DNA of 64,000 nucleotides from Haliclona indistincta (taxonomy: Eukaryota > Porifera > Demospongiae > Haplosclerida > Chalinidae), in the NCBI GenBank assembly GCA_964017065.1, contig OZ024785.1:14339592-14403591 (forward strand). The letters are read 5' to 3'. Positions 1-10,494 of the stretch are shown piece by piece; the first letter of the stretch is position 1, and every line of letters starts with the position of its first letter. Made by a program: the position numbers and the translations under genes. The notes under the pieces are model-generated. The model had not been told where the DNA came from. It ran no database searches and was given only the letters and a program-made list of their open reading frames with translations.

Positions 1-600
1 GAAAGCATTGAATAGTGATGCTTAAAAGGCAGTCATGATATATTTCATCTACTATGTCGTCAGTCATAGTCTTCTCCCATATCTGTAGATGGGGCCCTGA
101 GCTATCTGCAAAACGTTTTGCGCAATGGATGATGTTTGACTTGTCTCTTTACTTTCCATTTTCAAAGGTAAAGGAATAGTAATAGCCTTGTGCAGCGAAT
201 GTTTCGGTTCTGTTGTCTTCAACTTCATCCATAACTCTTAGCTCCAGGAATATTTAAGTGCAGCTCTTGCTGCACTTAATTGCTCCATGCTGGTGGTCCT
301 AGGATTTTGGTTGCCTGTAGGATCGCATCAATGCAGTTCCAAGGCAAGGTTGGGTCGAGTGCTGCTTGTTGGCGAAAAAGCTTGTCATATTCGAGCTACC
401 CTGAACCTCCATGTCTCATAGCAATCAACACTGCATAGGCTAGCTTGTCTGTAGTGGTAATATCAGTAGTTTCTTCTGTACTCTCGTTTTCTTTCTCTAC
501 TTCTGAGGGTATAATAAGTATATCAAATTTGGCCTATTAGTCCATGATTTGGGAAAGGTCGATTCTGGTCGAAGCTCCTTCTTAAAGTGAAGGTGCATAA
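1..600 (-). pseudogene. degenerate minus-strand reading frames, possibly transposon-derived
   Basis: Read on the minus strand, about 270-540 gives a broken frame with short coherent stretches such as AYAVLIAMRHGG and LPWNCIDAILQATKIL, separated by stop codons. The PW..ID pattern is faintly like retroelement gag-type proteins, but I cannot assign a family. No start, splice sites or intact frame can be defended. The rest of this stretch shows nothing I recognise. Confidence 0.25.
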
Positions 601-645
601 ATAATGTGAAATAATGCAATTATTAATTTAGGAATTATTTATTAG

Positions 646-845
646 TTAGGCAAGCTCTCTCAACTGCCTTTTTAGACTAGCTTCTTTCTCAGCTAGCTGC
701 TTTATCTCGAGCTCAGGCTGCTGCACCTCGTGGTGCTCGAGCTCTTTCTGCTCTTGATCTTGCTGCCTGTTTTGCTCGTACCGTGCAGGGCCTGTACCCA
801 CTTCTCAATCTAAAATTGCGTCTTCGCCCGTGTCCGCATCCGACA
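646..845 (-). pseudogene. short charged coiled-coil protein with an in-frame stop
   Basis: A minus-strand frame starts with ATG at 845 (MSDADTGEDAILD), meets TGA, then continues in the same frame for about 50 codons to TAA near 646. The part after the stop is rich in Glu, Gln, Lys and Arg (e.g. QQDQEQKELEHHE, KQLAEKEASLKRQLREL), as in a coiled coil. Either the TGA is a mutation or an upstream exon supplies another start. I do not recognise the family. The neighbours are transposon relics on the same strand, so it may belong to one of them. Confidence 0.35.
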
Positions 846-1075
846 TTTCGATTTTGTATAAAATTTTTATCAGTGACATCACCAACTACACGTTTCTTGT
901 CGTGTTTGCTACAGCCCTGAGAACTCCCTGTCTAACAATTTTATCTATCTTGTCAATGTATGCTGCTAGTAAGTAACTGACAATATCGTGATGGTTTATT
1001 GTGATGTTTGATGTATTTATCTAACTGTGAGTGTGGTAGAGCTCAAAACATGGAATCACACAATAAGGGACCTGG

Positions 1076-2435
1076 CATCCCAGACCAGTAGATTCTCGAA
1101 CTCCTGTAAGCATGAATCATGTCGTTATATTTTGTACTTGTAGCAATATTGGCAGCAATGTTGTTTGTTTCAAAAGTGACGTAGAAAACATTTTTCGCTC
1201 GATTTGTAGTGGGTCGTCCGATTCTTTTCCTGCTACAACTATCACCTATTAGTTCTTTAGCTAGTGTCAGGATGGGTTCAAGCACTGACTTGAGTGCTTG
1301 AAGCACAAGCACAAGCACTTTTGAAAGTGCTTGAAGCATTAAGCATTTTTTCAAGCACTTGCAAAAAATGTGCTTAAGCATTAAGCCAAGCACATGAAAA
1401 AGTGCTTCAAGCACTATAATAAGCACATTTTTCATTTTGGTCAATTTTATTATTAATACAAATCACAACAGCCTATACATGTGTATCTAAAATTGCTTAT
1501 TACACCGGATAAACATCAATTTTTGAAAATTTGTCACCAAGCCTGCAACAAACAGGCCTAAACATTCGGCCAGCAATGCCGAACAATCGTTCAACTGGGG
1601 CTGATGAAGCTGGAACCCCAAAGTGAGAACAGGCAATTGTTGAAAGTGTTGGAAATGTGTCTTCGTGTTTAGGTGAAAGATATGATGTTTTGCTGACTTC
1701 AGAAAAAGTGCTTAATGCTTGAAAAGTGCTTAATAAGCACATTACAAAACCTGTGCTTAAGTACAAGCACAAGCACAAATGCTTTAATTGATCAAAATGC
1801 TTGAAAGCACTGTCAAGCACTTGAAAAATAGTGCTTTAAGCACTTTTAAGCACAAGCACTAAAATGCTTGACCCATCCCTGGAGCCTAGTGTAACTCTGA
1901 AGTTCGTTAGACACACATAATCTCGACAGGTCTCCGGGCAGTACTCTTGGATACTATCGAAAATATACCATTCTCGCTCTGCAGACAGTTCTGAAGGAGT
2001 GACAACAGGAGGAAGATCAGTTGGTGTGATTGTCAACACTCCGACTGATCTCAACTTAGCCTCTATTAAAATAAATAAGGTACAGTTAACACAACAACAA
2101 GTAGCAGAAGGTGATTAGTCATCCTTGAGCATTTTAAACTTCACTTCCTCACTGTCATTAAACTCCTTCAAGGCGACCTTCCCTCGACTGGTAGTGGTGA
2201 AGATGAAGTGGTGCTGCTTGTTGATCTGGGGAATCTTTCGGAAGTGGAGCCCTAGGAACTCTACCCAGTCATAGGTTGGCACAAGCACTGTTCCATCTTC
2301 CAGTCCGACAAGCTCAGTGATGTTGGGAGCTGCAGAGTTGGTGATAGCATTCGCCAGATCATCCAGTAACTCTGAAGTTAGGCATGCTGTACATAATACA
2401 TGTGCTTGCTCGTGTGCATCACTTTGAAGCAAGCT
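1076..2435 (-). pseudogene. DUF7869-like gene, C-terminal part, split by a hAT-type insertion
   Basis: Two minus-strand pieces form one protein. The first (2432-2115) contains LVPTYDWVEFLGLHF and QHHFIFTTTSRGKV, matching from memory the C-terminal half of DUF7869 proteins, which are common in invertebrate repeat families. After a short intron (about 2055-2114) the second piece contains EREWYIFDSIQEYCPE, another landmark of that family. The frame is then interrupted at 1268-1881 by a mobile element. It resumes, in the same frame if one target duplication is removed, through RKRIGRPTTNRAKN to a stop near 1076. A second copy of this family lies at 33300-34123. The enzymatic role of DUF7869 is not known to me; association with mobile DNA is an inference from copy number. 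Confidence 0.5.
1268..1881. mobile_element. small hAT-type element with dense subterminal AAGCACTT repeats
   Basis: The left end reads CAGGATGGGTTCAAGCA and the right end, reverse-complemented, CAGGGATGGGTCAAGCA: imperfect terminal inverted repeats with the CAGGG start typical of hAT. CTAGTGT flanks both sides (1261-1267 and 1886-1892), close to an 8-bp target duplication, although four bases separate the right copy from the repeat end. Both subterminal zones (about 1275-1430 and 1695-1870) are packed with AAGTGCTT/AAGCACTT words in both orientations, as expected for transposase-binding repeats. The middle keeps a minus-strand hAT dimerisation segment (FPTLSTIACSHFGVPAS, then APVERLFGIAGRMF). 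It is internally deleted and non-autonomous. Confidence 0.6.
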
Positions 2436-2859
2436 GTCAGAGCAGTAGTACTAGCAGCTCTCTCTCTCTCTCGTCCAATTCTTTCGTCTTCATTGCTTCA
2501 GCCTCAGAGGAGGTTGGAAGCATTGAATGCTGTAGTTTGCAATTTTCGTTATTCCGTTGAGTTATAGCGTTGCTAAAATTTGGAAGGGAACGAGAACAAG
2601 TGGAAACCAATAATGTTTTCACAATGCTTGTTTGTAGACCTGTATGAGGAAATATTAATCATTGAGCTATTACGAGTTACTTGAGCAAGAAACTCAACAA
2701 TATAATCTATCATGCCTATCTCAAAAGAGATTTATAAACTTTTCAAGTTTGTTGAAAGCAATCTTCGTACAGTGCCTTAAGACCATGGCTCAATGACTGT
2801 ATTTGAAGCATCTATACCTCACTCGGTGCACTCAGTAGTACAAAATTCTCTTTACATAG

Positions 2860-3190
2860 CTCTACCTCAATTTTTGTCGACTGTTCTATTAGATCGCTCA
2901 ACCATTCCGTTTGATTCTGGATGTAAAGGTGTTGTTCTTGTTTTCTCAGTGCCTAGTAAAGCACACATTTCAGCTGCAAGGAGTAGTGATTCCAAATTAC
3001 GTGCTTGATCAGAATGGATAGTAACTGACCTCCAAACCAACTCACCACTTCCTTCGCAACGATATCGGCTACTAAGAGAGCTTTTCCCTACCAGCTAGAG
3101 CGAAAGGCACTGCTAGTTAAGACTTTCCATAGCAGGTTAGCAGGCATGTGAACGTATCTCTTCTGGAAATTGTAGTAGCGTAGCATTAAC
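2860..3190 (-). pseudogene. Ty3/gypsy-type integrase core relic
   Basis: On the minus strand a frame between about 3100 and 2880 reads HSDQARNLESLLLAAEMC followed by KTRTTPLHPESNGMVERSN, the second Asp and the Glu region of a retroviral-type DDE integrase catalytic core (consensus HSDQG..FES ... TTPYHPQ.DG..ERFNR). Stop codons occur shortly after and the upstream domain is degraded. The similarity is to the same clade as the element at 52-57 kb. This is a decayed retrotransposon fragment with no visible LTR. Confidence 0.5.
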
Positions 3191-3251
3191 TGTGTTCACG
3201 TCTGGAACTTGTTCAATTACTGGACTCCTAAAGTCCCAAACAAAACTTAAC

Positions 3252-3434
3252 TCATAACCGTGACCGCCACTGTAATGGATGAACAATGATGCCTTGTTCA
3301 TCACTGCTGTCATCTGACTCCTCTTTCATAAAGTCTAGTGTCAGGTCCATCTTTTTTCTTACTCTATTACAACACTTTAAATAATTAAGCCCGGGGAACA
3401 TTGAAAAGCCAACATGTTGACAAAAGAAGGTCAC
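3252..3434 (-). pseudogene. acidic fragment with SDDSSDEQ...HPLQWRS motif
   Basis: A 60-codon minus-strand frame ends in an acidic Ser-rich stretch followed by IIVHPLQWRSRL. The same arrangement (acidic SEESEVDE, then a Leu/Arg-rich continuation) is seen in the minus-strand relic at 30732-31187, so the two look like members of one repeat-associated gene family. I cannot name the family. No start or splice site is supported. Confidence 0.3.
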
Positions 3435-3784
3435 TTCTGTCCTTTTTGTTTGACTCGAGAAATTTGCCTATTAGATTCATGACACAGTATGTAGTTTGCT
3501 ATTGCTTATCATTGAAGTTATTCATGCTTACCAAAGAGTTATTAATTTCGAGTATGAGCACATGCATGTCCACTGAGGCCCATTGAGTCGACAAAGTGGT
3601 GGTGCGGTGCCAGCAGTTGCATGGGGATGAACACTATCACTTGTGGTTTATAGCATCTTTTGTCAGGACGAGAGAGATTTGACAGCTTTCTCGCTCCATT
3701 TGTGGTCTTTTTTGTGGTCCGTAGTTTGTCTTGTCCCCTTCTCATGGTCACCATCGAGGTCCGCCACAGGCCTTGGAGGAGGAG

Positions 3785-4020
3785 GAACCCACACAGGTGG
3801 AGGCTGAGGGACCACAGGTAGAAGCTGAGGGACCACAGGCCTAGGATGAGAGGGACCACAGGCCTAGGAGGAAGAACCAATGGTGGAGGCTGAGGGACCA
3901 CAAAGTAGAGGCTGAGAGACCACAGGCCTATGAGGAGGAACCACATGTGGAATTTGAGGAACCTCAGGTGGAAGCTGAGGGTCCACAGGTGGAAGCTGAG
4001 GGATCACAGCCCTAGGTGTG
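3785..4020 (-). repeat. degenerate ~24-bp minisatellite, Pro-rich on the minus strand
   Basis: Units of the form GGTGGAAGCTGAGGGACCACA recur with substitutions about ten times. The minus strand translates as PQLPP/VVPQ-type repeats (VIPQLPPVDPQLPPEVPQ), so it may be a low-complexity coding exon, but no gene model could be built around it. Confidence 0.55.
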
Positions 4021-4067
4021 CTTGTTAGCTGAAAATGGATACATAAATATAAGTCGTCTACATACAC

Positions 4068-4756
4068 AATACTAACCTTTTCCTGAAGTGGAAGTCAATA
4101 ATAACAGACAATCACATACAATTGAATCATCAACAGATGCTATTTTCTATGATACAAACCTTGCCCCTTGTAAACCACAGTATATAAGCTAGAGTGTTAC
4201 AAAAGTTAATTTCTACTACTTTTTTCCATGAGCACCTTGGAGTATCTATTATACCGAGACGTTTTAGGAGTGATTTGTTGAAAGCTCTTTCGTAACAGGA
4301 AACAGGTGTAGATCATTCATAACAGGTGCGGCAACCAAATAGTTGATTGCAGCAACCTGTTAAGACTACCTCGCTTCCATTTGGTATTGTTTTATAGATT
4401 TTAAATTCACAATGCAGATTTATGGTGTAAGGGTCAACTAAGCTACAGGGTGTGGCTGTATTCTTAAAATTATCACGTTATGATTTCAGCCTATCTTAAT
4501 AATATTGGAGACAGTGGAGTCATCAAGAGACTAACACTGTCATTATCTGTATTGTCAACATCACGGTGATCATCTTCATCATCGTTACAACTTTGTGAGC
4601 TGCAGTTACTAGTCTAGTAGATGAGAAGGTGCACAGCCTCTTCAGAGAGTAAGGAGCGTGGAATGCCGCAATAACAACAATAATCAGAAAGGTTTAAAAC
4701 ATTGATTGTTTTTCAAGTAACAGTTAATTAATAGTTTAAGAAGAGTAACATAGTTA
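4068..4756. other. non-coding stretch
   Basis: AT-rich sequence without a supported gene, RNA or repeat. It lies downstream of the 3' end of the minus-strand gene that stops at 4757. Confidence 0.3.
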
Positions 4757-5330
4757 TTAGTTTCCTTCTGCACTAGCAGCACCACCATCATCATCCTGCA
4801 GGGAAATGTACTAATCCATAGCAGTATACAGAACTAAACATACCAAGCGAGGTTTCTTGGCTGGCGGAGGACCAAAGAGACCCCGTGGATTGTTAAAAAT
4901 ATCCTCGAAGTCCAAGGCTTCAAAGTAATACTCCCTTTGGTCCTCCGTCAGGAAGCAGCCGTCATCGCGATAGCTGTCGTCCACACTAGGACCCAAGGGT
5001 CGAATCGGAGAACCGGGAGCATTGCGGTCCCACGTGGGACTCCAATGCTCCCAAGACGAGGGATACTCCTTCATAGGCAGAGCTATTAAAGAAGAAAGTT
5101 ACTGGTTAGTTGCTAGTATGCAGCTCACCGTCTCGCTGGAGCCATCGTAAATGCGGCTCATCAGTATCTCGACTTGGGCCGTCGGCATCATCTTCACAAT
5201 CCTCTTCTTCATCATCAGCGTAATCCTCATCCTCAAATAATTCTAAATTCACTCTGAGTATCGGGACCATTGATATGAGTATCATGAGCTCCAAAGAGGC
5301 TGAGAGCATTGCATAGTGATGTCGACTTTC
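4757..5330 (-). CDS. unknown acidic protein, last three exons
   Basis: Three exons with consistent phases are readable. One ends at 5129 (donor GTGAGC) and carries a strongly acidic run (EDEDYADDEEEDCEDDADG). One spans 5082-4844 (acceptor TTTAATAG, donor GTATGT) and encodes a Trp/Pro/Asp-rich segment (EYPSSWEHWSPTWD ... TEDQREYYFEALDFEDIF) ending in a basic PPPAKKPRL, a plausible nuclear localisation signal. The last spans 4795-4757 (acceptor CCTGCAG) and ends with GNASAEG-like small residues before TAA. Phase 1 joins the first two and phase 0 the last two. The 5' exon(s) were not found. I do not recognise the family; the acidic tract plus KKPR motif suggests a nuclear protein (inference). 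Confidence 0.5.
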
Positions 5331-6173
5331 CTATGAATTATCATTAACATAATTTAAACCACGTTACAATTACACTAAGTTTGTAATCAATATTAATAAT
5401 TTTGTAAGGATGTTATGTTTCATTTGGTTGAGATGTAACCAGAAAACAAAAAATCAATTACTTTCCCCGTTGTTTGTTCACCACAAACCGCTTACTTTAG
5501 CACACATGTGGTTCAAATAGTTAAAAACTAACAGCTAAAAGTTAGTCATGAAACAGGCTAGATTCTCAAAATTTGCTACATCCTGTTCAAATAATTAAGT
5601 CAAGTAATCGTTTGCCAACTACCCACCAAAGGCAAGCAAACCATGCCATAACTTGAGAACGAAACTTTGTATCAAACTTTCACTATTTCAAAAGCGAGAA
5701 AATATCTGAATTGCAAACTTCAGAGCTCACCGTTCAGCACACATTGGATGTAACAGACAGATTGCAGTATGCCTCCGATGGCTTAACCCACCAAGGCATT
5801 GTGACAGGTGTGCGCGCACACACAAACTATACTGCATGCAGGCGATAATTGTAATTATGATCATTACAGCAACACTGCTGGTCAGCTAGTCATGCACGAT
5901 GATAAGTAGAAATATGTATACCTGTGCTTGACTTTCTGCTATAACACAATGAGTGGACACTCATCTTGCACTTCAAGAAGGGACTCGTAATGGAAGCACA
6001 ACTGGCATTGTATTTTTCATATCACAATATTTTTATTGTAACAATGAGAACACTAGAAGTGCATAACGCACATGTTAATACAACAAAAAAATGGTTTGTT
6101 GGAATGAATTGTACTATCCACTGAGTTATTAGTTATTGAGTTAATATCTGTTATCCTATTATTATTTCAGTCA
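5331..6173. other. intergenic sequence between two minus-strand genes
   Basis: No supported gene. It contains a short (CA)n-like run near 5812-5824 and AT-rich sequence, and may include 5' exons or the promoter of the gene ending at 4757. Confidence 0.3.
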
Positions 6174-6850
6174 TTAAAAGTGTTTTAGTTTGCCATAATT
6201 GGCTTGAAACCTTGTTGGAGGTAGTGATGGAGGTGGCATTTTTGACGTGTTGCTGATGTCAGCAACACTTTTGTTTGGCCCCACCGGTTCCTCTAAGGCT
6301 TTTGGAGAAGGCAGAGGGGTCTGTAAAACTTAATAAGGTTTATAAGTTAAAATTATTTCTATACTTACCGTATCTTTAACCTTCAGACACTGTAGAAAAA
6401 GGATGGTACAGAGCTTTTTGGCTACCAGAGCTAGACTGTGGAAGGACGTACACAGCCGTCTCCATGCTGCAGCATCTAGCTGCCTTTTGGTTAGGTACAC
6501 ACCATAACCCTCAACGAGTTCTACCTTGATTGGCTGAATACATGCAGAATAAAATTAATAACAATTCAACATACAGCTTGATTATCTCACAACTGTTGAT
6601 GGTACATGAAAATCCTGTGGATTCTGCAACACAGTATTAGAAAGTATGGAAAAGTCATAATACGTAACCCATACCTGAAACTGTGAGGGTGAAGAATTCT
6701 GGACCTGTAGTATAATTATACGTACATTAATTGTACTACATGTGAAAATGAATACAAGGTACCTCAGCTGAATCTAGTATTCTGCTGTATATGTTGGGGA
6801 AAACATTAACAATAATAAAACAACTCTAATTGTACCTGAGATCTGTTGAT
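6174..6850 (-). CDS. unknown small multi-exon gene, 3' half
   Basis: Minus-strand exons with fitting splice sites and phases: about 6784-6763 (ILDSAE), 6704-6675 (VQNSSPSQFQ), 6623-6591 (NPQDFHVPSTV), 6533-6369 (55 codons) and 6320-6174 ending in TAA. The 55-codon exon (VELVEGYGVYLTKRQLDAAA ... LCTSFHSLALVAKKLCTILF) has the Gly-x-hydrophobic, QLD.A and late leucine pattern I associate with BEN-like C-terminal modules, but this is weak. The final exon is Pro/Ser-rich. Upstream, the sequence runs into a fragment of a Mutator-like transposase (6855-6985), so the first exon may be lost or replaced by transposon sequence. Confidence 0.5.
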
Positions 6851-6854
6851 AGTC

Positions 6855-6985
6855 TTGTAATAACACGACCACATGAACACTCAGTACTAATGATGGATGC
6901 CAGACCATCTCTCCTTTCTCCTACAAGCACGACATTGCCTGTTCTGTTCTCACACTTTGCTGCATGACAGGTCAATTCGTTTATG
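6855..6985 (-). mobile_element. Mutator-like transposase fragment
   Basis: About 110 bp closely match 16595-16700, the N-terminal region of the larger Mutator-like relic (shared coding for IISTECSCGRVI on the minus strand and the preceding residues). It directly abuts the 5'-most readable exon of the gene at 6174-6850. Confidence 0.6.
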
Positions 6986-8259
6986 TATTGGTCAAGTTGA
7001 GATGTGTTTACAAGTTGAGATATGTCTAGTTGAGATATGTTGGCTCTATTATGGTATTTTAGTAGCTCCCTCTTCGATTAGAGCAGGACGAGCTTCATCA
7101 TCACCCCAGCTTTCACTCCAAATTTCCTCCCAATCATCATCTAATGGTGAGGTTTAAGTAACTTAACACTGAATTATACCATCAAAAAGTCTTCTAACTA
7201 CTCCACCATTTCCTGCTCTTGATCTAAGTGGAAAGACAGTAAAACCTATGCATTAGAATACATACAGGATTCATGATTTGCTTCTCTCTTCTGCCCTCTT
7301 TACCGTACAGCGCGATAGCTACAGCTACAGAGGGGCTCGATATCTTTCAAAATTTTCCAAAATTTTCACAGATGTCTTTGTGTCTGAATCACACATTTCT
7401 CACTAAACAATAACTGGCTATGTATTGATTATATTAAATCGAAAAACACAGAACACCTAACTCACGAATTCACTTTTAATTGTAGTGGTTGCAGTAAAAG
7501 AATACCTTGCAGCAAGAGAACGGTGTCTATAGCTCAAATATACCAGTTCTATAGCTCAAATATACCAGTAGTTGTAGCAGCAGCACTTTGACTGCGAGGT
7601 CGCTTCACTCCAGCTATGTACCGCCACATTGCTTCATCGGCTGCTGCAGCTGCATTAATAACGTGTCCGGTTGAAAGTATTTTTAAATTATAATTTCCGG
7701 TCAATGGTCTGTTTACACAATAAATTTGCCTGTCAATTTTTACTGAAACCGGTCAATGACAGGCATGTCCGGCTATTTCCACATCACTGTTTACGTTATT
7801 GAGCATGACATGCAAAACCTAATAATTTATTGTACAAGGCCATGTAAATTAAATTTTCTGTTTCTGGTCTCCTTGCTGGTCAATTTTTGAAGGTCAATGT
7901 ACATGTTTTTGTAATATAATTGACTATCTTGTCAACGTTCATGGTCGGTGGTATTCAATTTATTGACCCTAAATATACCTTAAAATGAACAATGCCTGTA
8001 GAATAACGTGTACTTACTTAGTTTAATAAAAAAAGCAGCTGAAAGGAAGTAGCCAGCAGCATAACTTGGAGGAACGTGAGTTGGAACAACATGGCTGATT
8101 TCAGTGTCATTCTTGACTATAGCCAGTCGAGGGGGAGGTACTGCCTTGACAGCACACTCAAGTCTGAAGGTATTTACTGTCCTATATACACGGACCCTCC
8201 AAGCTTGGTCTTCCTCGTTTTTTTTACCTTTTGTTGGTCGTCCTCCTCGTTGTTGTGAG
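6986..8259. other. no gene recognised; short tandem duplication
   Basis: Open frames here are short and unconvincing. At 7526-7570 the words TATAGCTCAAATATACCAG occur twice in tandem. About 7680-7960 is AT-rich with repeated GGTCAAT words (CCGGTCAATG, CTGGTCAATT, AGGTCAATG), perhaps a repeat end. Confidence 0.3.
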
Positions 8260-9101
8260 TTAATAATCATCGTGGCCTAAATGCACAGATACACATATTC
8301 GATACCTCCGACACCGTAATACGGAAGAGGTAGGGTTGTAGTTCCCGCAAGGGACACTCCCCAGTGCCAGTCTCCCGTATACACAGGGCAACAACTCTCT
8401 CTCCACCACGGAGAGCCCACTGCCACCTTATAGGCAGGACACCAACTCTCCACCACAAGGATGAGAGCCCACTGCCACCTTATAGGCAGGACACCACAAA
8501 CAACCTAACTCCCACACCACAAGTGGGGCCACTACACATAAAACAACAGGGGGAGTGTATGCCGACCCACGGCACCGATGCCCTTGCGGAGCTCAACACT
8601 CAAAGAGTGGAGTGGCACTAACACATAACAGCAAAAAGGAAAATAAATAATAAAAAGAACAAGAAAGAAGAGAACAGAAAGACAGGGGAGTGAAAAGGGG
8701 AGGAGGGAGGGAGAATTAAAGATGGAAGTAACGTGGACGAGCCAGACTGAACTGGTCACGCCTAATTAATACCATCGGCATGGGGAGACAAACGACATGA
8801 GGAGTGGCCACTCGTTTATTAACCGCGTCTAATAATTGCATTATAAACGCTCAATTAATAATCATCGTGGCCTAAATGCACAGATACACATATTTGATAC
8901 CTCCGACACCGTAATACGGAAGAGGTAGGGTTGTAGTTACCGCAAGGGACACTCCCCAGTGCCAGTCTCCCGTATACACGGGGCAACAACTCTCTCTCCA
9001 CCACGGAGAGCCCACTGCCACCTTATAGGCAGGACACCAACTCTCCACCACAAGGATGAGAGCCCACTGCCACCTTATAGGCAGGACACCACAAACAACC
9101 A
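8260..9101. repeat. two ~246-bp direct repeats 595 bp apart
   Basis: 8260-8505 and 8855-9101 are nearly identical by eye, beginning TTAATAATCATCGTGGCC and ending CACCACAAACAACC. Each contains two internal copies of CTGCCACCTTATAGGCAGGA. The spacer carries GGGGGAGTGTATGCCGACCC and CACTCAAAGAGTGGAG, similar to a block at 57385-57445 that is itself flanked by repeats. The layout resembles long direct terminal repeats around a short A/G-rich body, i.e. a non-autonomous retroelement, but no coding or priming site supports this. Confidence 0.6.
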
Positions 9102-9772
9102 ACTTGTAGTGTTTGCTGTTATTTTTTCTATCTTTCTTTCATTTCTTCCATCATTTCTTTCCATTATTGTTAAGGATTGTGACGACTGGGAGTGTTAGAC
9201 TGACAACTGGGAGTGTTAGACTGACTTGATGACATGTATCCCTCCTGGATTGTACCTTCGAATTATCAAAAAGTCAGCATATGCATGCTATTCACACTTA
9301 TTTCTTACTCATACATACAAAGTATAGGTGTTAAACAGGCTATCCTGTGTTTCCAGCCAACCCAATTTGTCTGTCTAAAGGCACCCAAAGCTCCCTCTTT
9401 ATTTCCACGCCCCCGAATTTTTTTAGCAGCCAGGAGTGCACTTAATGCCAAATGCTGGCCTGGCAAAAGCAGGCAGTATGCTTCCAGTGACAAAGCTGCT
9501 TGAGGCACTGATACACAGCCTATAATATTTATGATGAACAGGTAAAACAAATAGATCACCAAAACTTCACATAATAGTTGGTTGCAGGAGCTTATAGTTA
9601 CAAGGAGTGTACAACTGGAATATCAGTACAATTATACATTGTAACTTGCGTCGATGCTATGCACAAGAATATTATATGTGCATGCATAAGCAGCTCACAA
9701 AAAACCTAGCTTACTTATTGTGACATGTCAAGCGGCAGGATCAATTTTGTACTACTACTATTGCTCTACTAG

Positions 9773-10494
9773 AAGTTGTCTGTTGGCTGCGTTTTTGCTG
9801 AGTTTCTACTCCACAAACCACTATTCAGAGGAAAGTCTGAGATTTATCAGCTCAACCAGATATTTAAGGTAAGGAAGCCTCAAGATGCAGTGACCAGAAA
9901 TTGTCATTTTCTTCAGGAACTTGGTTCACCAAAATTAATGATGAGATATGGCCCGGATACTCTTCTCTTCCTATGACACAAAAGGTTAATCCCTGATTAT
10001 CAAATTTGCTATGATTATGTGTCCCTGACCCTTTAGGTAAACTTTGCCAAACAGCCCTACAATAATCTACGCAAGAGATTCCCTTATCTAACGAAAAGCG
10101 GATTTCACTTGCTCAATCGGTTCCTGATGTACGACCCAAAGAAAAGAATCACAGCTGAAGCTGCTCTGAAAGACAGCTACTTTGAGGTTGGTCTATGTTA
10201 CTCTTCTGTCCTTTGTGATGCTGGGATGTTCCACAGGAATCTCCCAAACCTGTTGATCCATCTATGTTCCCTACCTGGCCTGCCAAGAGTGAAATGGTGA
10301 AGCGACCTCGTGAGACAAGTCCAACTGCACCTGAGGGTGGAGCATTTCTGCTTAACCAGGTTTTTATAGAGTCATTGTTCTAGCACCTCTGTGATTCTTT
10401 TTCTTTCCAGCGTAACGAGGCAGATGAAGATAGTACACATAGTGTAAATTTAGTTTTCGTGCATTTTGATGCAAGTTGCTTTAAGTTTTGTTGA
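9773..10494 (+). pseudogene. CDK11 (PITSLRE)-like kinase, C-terminal exons, with 1-nt deletion
   Basis: Five exons match the end of a CDK11-type cyclin-dependent kinase. 9773-9868 encodes [20 protein letters not shown], kinase subdomain IX. 9917-9984 encodes LGSP then, one frame away, DEIWPGY. 10037-10186 encodes the NNLRKRF region and LLNRFLMYDPKKRITAEAAL, subdomain XI. 10237-10359 encodes DPSMFPTWPAKSE and PEGG, landmarks of CDK11 C-termini. 10411-10494 ends at TGA. The second exon is 68 nt, one short of a multiple of three, so the frame breaks after LGSP. The first exon also lacks the usual Asp-Met-Trp before SVGC, and no exons for the ATP-binding or catalytic loop occur upstream. Introns are retained, so this is a duplicated or truncated gene copy, not a retrocopy. 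A sequencing error could mimic the frameshift. Confidence 0.7.
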
